Below are positions 59,245 through 64,000 of a stretch of DNA of 64,000 nt, piece by piece. The notes under the pieces are model-generated. The model saw only the letters and a list, made by a program, of their open reading frames with translations, was not told the origin of the DNA and searched no databases. Location of the stretch: positions 1 through 64,000 of the forward strand of contig CAJJBN010000021.1 in assembly GCA_905182435.1 (NCBI GenBank), in the 5' to 3' direction. How positions within the stretch are numbered: position 1 is the stretch's first letter; each line of letters opens with the position of its first letter. Source of the DNA: Opitutaceae bacterium BACL24 MAG-120322-bin51 (GTDB lineage: Bacteria; Verrucomicrobiota; Verrucomicrobiia; Opitutales; Coraliomargaritaceae). Both the position numbers and the translations under genes were made by a program.

Positions 59245-60702
59245 TTAGCGATAGACGCGCTCACCATGCAGTGAGAGCAGCTTTACGCTGACACAAAGTA
59301 AGCCATTGAGCGCGAGCCAATAAACAGGACTTTGAAAGATAAAGTCCACAAAGGCATGCCCAAATGCCGTGCTGAGGCCGACCATTAGCATCAGCGCGCA
59401 TAAGGCATTGCCCGATGCTCGAAACAGTAGATGCCAGACCCAATAGCCAAAGATCATCAGTAATATGCCACAACCCACGATCCCATACTCACAGAGAAAC
59501 TGCACAACATCATTGTGCGCGTAGTGAAAGACCTTTCGTCCAATCCAGCCACGCTTGGGGTGGTAACGTTGATAGTAAATTTCCGGATAGCTCTTCTGGT
59601 ACATCGGGAAGATGTAGCGCCATGAGCCTGCGCCCCACCCGAGCCACAACTCCTCTTTTGCCATCTGCCAAGTCACTTTGGTCGTGATCGCTCGCGAGTC
59701 TTGGTCAGCCGACTGAATCGTCGCTTCTATATCACCGAAGCGCGTCTCAATGTCCTGAATATCGACGTATTGAAACATCATATAGCCGCCACCGCCCAGC
59801 AAGGAGCCAATCAGCAGCGTCAGAAGAATTGAATTGCGCACCGAGTTCGAAAACAGCCAACGCGCAGCGGCCGCGATAAAGAAGCAGGCCATCATCAGGC
59901 CACCAAACAGAATCCCGCCCCGCGAAAGCGCCAAACCAATCGACGTATACAAAACTGCCACAAACACAAAAAGTAGCAAGTGCGGCCCGCCAGTCTGCCC
60001 ACGACGCTCTGCTTGATTGAAATGGTAGAAATAGAGCACGCCACAGGCGCAGATAATCAAGTTCAGATAGGCCACTCCCTCATTTCGATAAAAGAACGTG
60101 CCCCAGAAATTAGCGTTCGATGATTTCACCGTCCACAGCACCGCATCTGCGCCGGAGAACTTTTGCAACATCGCCACGATCGCCATCACCACACCACTGA
60201 TCACCAAAGTCCACAGCAAGAGCACCGCACTGCTGCGCCGACGCACCCCCACCCACAATCCCCAAACTAAAGTAAACGCCGCCGCGAAACTCGATAGTAC
60301 GCGAAACGCATTCATCGGCACATAGCTAGTATCGACTCCAGCGGGTAGCCAACTCACTGACTCCACTTCCTCGACCCACCAGCCGCCGTCATCCCGCAGC
60401 TGCTCCCACGCAGGGTTCACCCCCTGGATGGCAATATAGGCCAGAAAAGCCAGTCCCAGCCAAAAGACCGGAAACTTCAGCAGGCGTTTCACATTTTGTG
60501 CATTACCATGCTCACCGTCCGCCCCATTCCACCGCTGCGGCATTGGCACGACTGAGAGTAGCCAGGTCAACAAGCCGCCCGCCAACAAAGTATGTAACGA
60601 CCAGAGCTGCACACCTGCCAGCCCCCAAGCCGTAAAGGCCAACGTCAGTCCGCCTATAACAACAACCGCCCACTCACGAGGCGCAACAGATGGAGATCCC
60701 AT
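59245..60702 (-). CDS. O-antigen ligase family polysaccharide protein (Wzy_C)
   Basis: A 485-residue inner-membrane protein with about 11-12 hydrophobic segments. A large periplasmic loop holds WGAGSWRYIFPMYQKSYP and FHYAHNDVVQFLCEYGIVG, the latter the H-N-D...E-x-G pattern of the Wzy_C/O-antigen ligase superfamily. Could be an O-antigen ligase, polymerase or exopolysaccharide polymerase for the Wza/Wzc locus. Starts 10 bases after the KdsD-like gene, which supplies an LPS-precursor step, so an LPS role is favoured. Confidence 0.85.
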   Translation of the reverse strand: MGSPSVAPREWAVVVIGGLTLAFTAWGLAGVQLWSLHTLLAGGLLTWLLSVVPMPQRWNGADGEHGNAQNVKRLLKFPVFWLGLAFLAYIAIQGVNPAWEQLRDDGGWWVEEVESVSWLPAGVDTSYVPMNAFRVLSSFAAAFTLVWGLWVGVRRRSSAVLLLWTLVISGVVMAIVAMLQKFSGADAVLWTVKSSNANFWGTFFYRNEGVAYLNLIICACGVLYFYHFNQAERRGQTGGPHLLLFVFVAVLYTSIGLALSRGGILFGGLMMACFFIAAAARWLFSNSVRNSILLTLLIGSLLGGGGYMMFQYVDIQDIETRFGDIEATIQSADQDSRAITTKVTWQMAKEELWLGWGAGSWRYIFPMYQKSYPEIYYQRYHPKRGWIGRKVFHYAHNDVVQFLCEYGIVGCGILLMIFGYWVWHLLFRASGNALCALMLMVGLSTAFGHAFVDFIFQSPVYWLALNGLLCVSVKLLSLHGERVYR

Positions 60703-60711
60703 AGCAGTGCC

Positions 60712-61695
60712 CTATGAAAAGCTCGGTTGATAGGCATCGTGCAGACGCAGCAGACCCAACAGCTTGCCGCCCTCTGCCACTACCGGTAACACTGAAATTT
60801 GAGAACTACGATCTTCCATCATGCGCACCGCATCGCCCAGGGGCACATTCGGCTGCGTCGAGATCGGCGATTTCGTCATGCAATCCCCCACTTTGAAATT
60901 CAGAATATCACCTTCCTGTGAAAGAATGCGGCGAATATCGCCATCGGTTATAATTCCAGCCAAGCCATTCGCCGCATCCACGATGCAAGCCGCACCGAAT
61001 GGAAACTTCGTCATCCGAATCACCACTTCACGCAGCGTTTCTTCAGCTTGCGCGCAGGCGACTTGATCGGCGACGTGCATCACATCCGCCACTGTCATCA
61101 GCAGATTCCGCCCAAGCTGTCCACCTGGATGGAAGGTTGCGAATTCCTCCCTGGTGAAATCACGCGCTTTAACCAACGCCGCCGCCAGGGCATCACCGAT
61201 CGCCAAGCTCACCGTCGAGCTCGACGTCGGCATCAAATTCAGCGGATCAGCCTCACGCTCGACACTACCATCCAACACCACATCGGCTGCTGCCGCGATT
61301 GGAGAGTCCATGTTGCCGACAATCGCAATCACAGGAGACTTAAGTTTTTTAAACATCGGCATCAAGCGCAGCACCTCCGCCGTGCTGCCGCTCTTCGACA
61401 ATACGATCGTCGGATCACCGGGCTGATACACACCCAGATCACCATGAATAGCTTCAGCCGCATGCAGGAACACTGAAGGGATCCCGCAACTCGATAAAGT
61501 CGCCGCCAGCTTCGTGCCGATGTGCCCAGACTTACCGATGCCACAAATCACCAACTTACTGCCGGACTCTAAGATCAAATCCAATGCGCGCTCAAAGGCA
61601 GCATCCAAACGCTCTGCCGCGATTTGAATTGCCGCCGCCTCCGCCTGCATTGATTGACGCCCTACCTCGAGTCGACTGAGACCTAAATTACTCAT
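60712..61695 (-). CDS. kdsD: Arabinose-5-phosphate isomerase (KdsD/GutQ family)
   Basis: A 327-residue isomerase converting ribulose 5-phosphate to arabinose 5-phosphate, the first step to KDO in LPS. SIS domain (about 35-185) with GIGKSGHIGTKLAATL, HGDLG and LSKSGST; then a tandem CBS pair (about 203-320, ITDGDIRRIL). LNLMPTSSST is the family's phosphate-binding strand. Upstream of the O-antigen-ligase-type gene in the same orientation with 9 bases between them. Confidence 0.93.
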   Translation of the reverse strand: MSNLGLSRLEVGRQSMQAEAAAIQIAAERLDAAFERALDLILESGSKLVICGIGKSGHIGTKLAATLSSCGIPSVFLHAAEAIHGDLGVYQPGDPTIVLSKSGSTAEVLRLMPMFKKLKSPVIAIVGNMDSPIAAAADVVLDGSVEREADPLNLMPTSSSTVSLAIGDALAAALVKARDFTREEFATFHPGGQLGRNLLMTVADVMHVADQVACAQAEETLREVVIRMTKFPFGAACIVDAANGLAGIITDGDIRRILSQEGDILNFKVGDCMTKSPISTQPNVPLGDAVRMMEDRSSQISVLPVVAEGGKLLGLLRLHDAYQPSFS

Positions 61696-61930
61696 ATCAC
61701 AGAGCTAACCAGTTCCCAACAGAAGGTAAAGCACTTTGCCAAGCACATCTTGCTCGATTCAGCAGCGAGCCCGAAGGTCTGTCGTGATGGCCAAGCCAGT
61801 TAGGTTTCTTTTATCAATCAGTTGCGCCAGCATGGCTCTGACTCAAGATTGGTAAACGAGAGTCGATTGATGACCTGTAGTGCATCAGCAACTAACTTCT
61901 AATTCCGCCAACCCACCGCTCTTTTGAGGA

Positions 61931-62878
61931 TCATGCCCCAACCCTCGCGTACCACGCCAAGGCCAGCAAGCCTAGGGATAGTGCCCCGCAAGCAATTGAC
62001 CAACGCTGCAAAACCAAGAACCAGCTCTGCACCCAGGCCCCGAGCGCACCGAAGACAGCGCCACAGGCAAACCCACTAATATGCGCGGCGACATCTACAT
62101 TGCCATCCCCCACGCCAAACAAGCCCAACAAAGTCAGCCCACCAAACACAGGAATCAACCAACGCGGCAACGACAGCCGATGATCCGGGTCCAAAACGGC
62201 CGCCCAAATACCGACTCCCGTCAACAAACCCAACGCGCCAAACACAGCAGTCGAGGCCCCAATCGAGTAATGCACCTCTGGATAATAAACCATAGCATTG
62301 AGCACGTTTCCGGCGATACCGCTGAGCAACACTAGCAGCCAACCAGCGCCTGCACCAAAAAAGCGACAGACAAAAAACGCAAACCCCAGGCCCGAAATTA
62401 AATTGGAGACCAAGTGCACCACATCTGCGTGCAAGGTCAGCGCAGTCACCGCTCGCCACCACTGCGAACCTTTGACCATGGCCACCGAATCCGCCTGTCC
62501 CACCGAGACAATGTCGGCGCGTCCTTGCCACACAAAGCAGCCGATTAATACCGCAGCATACAGAGCAAACGACAGCCAGCCGAAATCAAACTCGTGATAC
62601 TCAAACCGAGCACCACGGACGCGACCAACCTCCAAGGCCGCCAATGCCTCTAACTCAGCACTAACCGCTGCGTACCGAATCTCCACCACACAAATCACAT
62701 AGCGCTCACCATGCAGAATCATCCAATACGCATTACCCATGGCCAAAATCGCCAGCCCGGCTTCTCCCGCTTTGACATAATCATCAAACACCGCCACTGC
62801 GACGAGCCCCTCATCCGGCTCAAAATCGACTAGACCATTCGGCAACTCCTTACTTTCCATTGCTTTCAAGCTCGCCAT
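61931..62878 (-). CDS. Rhomboid-family intramembrane serine protease
   Basis: A 315-residue protein. N-terminal soluble region (about 1-100), then a membrane protease core with HADVVHLVSN (His150, His155, Asn159), GASTAVFG with the nucleophile Ser209, and the catalytic His266 in AAHISGFACG. All active-site residues are present. Cleaves membrane helices by family knowledge; substrate unknown. The 235 bases between it and kdsD hold no recognised gene or hairpin. Confidence 0.9.
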   Translation of the reverse strand: MASLKAMESKELPNGLVDFEPDEGLVAVAVFDDYVKAGEAGLAILAMGNAYWMILHGERYVICVVEIRYAAVSAELEALAALEVGRVRGARFEYHEFDFGWLSFALYAAVLIGCFVWQGRADIVSVGQADSVAMVKGSQWWRAVTALTLHADVVHLVSNLISGLGFAFFVCRFFGAGAGWLLVLLSGIAGNVLNAMVYYPEVHYSIGASTAVFGALGLLTGVGIWAAVLDPDHRLSLPRWLIPVFGGLTLLGLFGVGDGNVDVAAHISGFACGAVFGALGAWVQSWFLVLQRWSIACGALSLGLLALAWYARVGA

Positions 62879-62934
62879 ATGGGCATTATGCGCTATTCTT
62901 CAGCACGCAATCAATCAATTAACGCAACACGTAT

Positions 62935-63699
62935 ATGATAAAAAAAATATTCCTATTCCTCGTAATTCTTGCAGTTGCCGCGGTGGCCGCGATTTATTTC
63001 CTCGGCTCAAGCGCCTTGAATAAAGGCATTAAGACTGCTGTCGAAAAATTCGGCCCAGAAATCACTCAAACTCCCGTGCGTCTGGATGAGGTGGATCTTT
63101 CTATTCTTTCCGGCAATGGCACACTCACCGGCCTCTACGTTGGCAACCCAGATGGCTATAAGAGCGAAAATATCTTCGCCCTCGGCCAAATCGAGGTCGA
63201 TATTGATACCAGTTCCGTCTTTAGCGATAAGATCATCATTAACAAGATCATCATCAAGAAGCCTGAAATCAGCTATGAAAAGACGCTGATGAGCTCAAAC
63301 ATCAAAGCACTGATGCAAAATATTGATGCTTTCACTGGCAGTGCAGACGAGAACGCGCCCGAATTAGAAGAAGCAGTTCCAGCCGAAGACGGCTCCGCAA
63401 AGCAAGTCGTCATTAAGCAACTCGTCATCGAAGACGGCACCGTCTTCGTAGGCCTGATGGGCGCGGGCACGACCGTGCCACTCCCACGCATCGAGATGAA
63501 TGACATCGGCGAAGACGGCAACAACAAGAGCATGCCAGAAATCATCGACCTCATCATTACCGAAGTGCTCACATCAATCGGCCCCGCTATTGCAGGTACA
63601 GGCGACATTGTCGGCGAAGGGGGCAAAGACGTACTCGAACAAGGCGAGGCTGCCCTCGAAAAAGCGACCGACAGCATCAAAGGCTTGTTCGGCAAGTAA
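62935..63699 (+). CDS. AsmA-like membrane-anchored protein
   Basis: A 254-residue protein with an N-terminal membrane anchor (about 3-24, FLFLVILAVAAVAAIYFLG). A periplasmic beta-rich region follows, with alternating strands (VDLSILSGNGTLTGLYVGNP, DTSSVFSDKIIINKIIIKKP) like the start of AsmA/TamB or DUF748 proteins. An acidic segment (about 137-155) and an amphipathic C-terminal helix (KATDSIKGLFGK) complete it. Function in envelope lipid transport is possible, not shown. Ends 32 bases before a strong terminator. Confidence 0.7.
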   Translation: MIKKIFLFLVILAVAAVAAIYFLGSSALNKGIKTAVEKFGPEITQTPVRLDEVDLSILSGNGTLTGLYVGNPDGYKSENIFALGQIEVDIDTSSVFSDKIIINKIIIKKPEISYEKTLMSSNIKALMQNIDAFTGSADENAPELEEAVPAEDGSAKQVVIKQLVIEDGTVFVGLMGAGTTVPLPRIEMNDIGEDGNNKSMPEIIDLIITEVLTSIGPAIAGTGDIVGEGGKDVLEQGEAALEKATDSIKGLFGK

Positions 63700-63730
63700 G
63701 CCCCGCACGACACCCAACGCTTTGACCACA

Positions 63731-63762
63731 AAAGCGCGGCTCTACGGAGACCGCGCTTTTTT
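63731..63762 (+). terminator. Rho-independent terminator
   Basis: AAAGCGCGG (63731-63739) pairs with CCGCGCTTT (63751-63759) around an 11-base loop, followed by T to 63762. Closes the AsmA-like gene. Confidence 0.88.
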
Positions 63763-63791
63763 CGTACATCATCGATTAGTGCGAAAAGGAG

Positions 63792-63850
63792 GGAGGGCGA
63801 CTCGCCCTCCTTCGCTGCCGTACAGCGTGAATGTGGGCGAGTCGCCCACA
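63792..63850. repeat. Pair of REP-like hairpins
   Basis: GGAGGGCGA-C-TCGCCCTCC (63792-63810) and TGTGGGCGA-G-TCGCCCACA (63832-63850) are perfect 9-base palindromes with a single central base. They share the core GGGCGA(C/G)TCGCCC and are 21 bases apart. The layout resembles repetitive extragenic palindromes (BIME). The remaining 150 bases to the window end hold no gene I can support. Confidence 0.8.
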
Positions 63851-64000
63851 CTCCTATCGCGGTTATTATACTCGCAGAGTGCAATTGCTCAAACAAGCCC
63901 CCGGGCACGGGTCCGTTGCCTCTTAGGTAAAACGGCCTGTCGTTTCAATCGAGACTTCCCCACGAATCGATGATGAACCAAAAAAAGCCCGTCCAATTGG

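Overview
The window looks like a chromosomal segment from a marine member of the Verrucomicrobiota, most likely class Opitutae (the Puniceicoccaceae/Coraliomargarita-Lentimonas type). This is inferred from gene content: many secreted S1 sulfatases, GH16 glycanases, a PEP-CTERM protein with an exosortase-family enzyme, a long TonB-dependent receptor, a DUF3450/ExbB/ExbD/TonB energising locus, and an intergenic repeat whose translation gives the [12 protein letters not shown] peptide. No rRNA, tRNA, CRISPR array, phage or insertion sequence was recognised.

Layout. 1-5540: secreted cyclophilin-type isomerase and the long single-chain PurL. 5600-26060: a polysaccharide-utilisation region for a probably sulfated glycan. 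It holds four intact sulfatases and one sulfatase wreck, two GH16 enzymes, a 1147-residue protein that resembles GH94-type phosphorylases, a GPH sugar symporter, a TonB-dependent receptor, a PEP-CTERM protein, a secreted protein of unknown function and a LacI-family regulator. 26200-31960: DUF3450, two ExbB-type and two ExbD proteins, TonB and a TPR protein, which would energise outer-membrane uptake. 32150-35660: RecQ, ribosomal protein bS18, Sua5/TsaC. 35950-42040: exopolysaccharide export (Wzc-like tyrosine autokinase, Wza-like lipoprotein, outer-membrane barrel) and a divergent membrane TPR protein. 42150-54400: CNNM/CorC-type protein, HisC, RmlD-like reductase, lipoate ligase family, FabZ-like dehydratase, DUF2071, DnaE, HAD phosphatase, exosortase-family protein, coiled-coil protein. 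54500-63700: SMC, LOG-family protein, O-antigen ligase family, KdsD/GutQ isomerase, rhomboid protease, AsmA-like protein.

How it fits together. A TonB-receptor, symporter, GH16 and sulfatase operon on the minus strand, with divergent sulfatase and glycanase genes, would capture, desulfate, cut and import a marine polysaccharide. Five copies of an inverted repeat, TGCA-N6-TGCA, sit only in upstream regions of these genes (5607, 9131, 9311, 13295, 25078), with a related sixth at 16829. I propose they are operators of the LacI-type protein at 10443-11504, whose hinge region lacks the usual motif.

Data quality. Three genes are broken by small insertions at short homopolymers: the TonB receptor (three places), the long ExbB and the TPR protein. 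All are restored by removing one or two bases. This may be sequencing or assembly error or real decay. The sulfatase remnant at 7249-7625 has independent lesions and looks truly dead.
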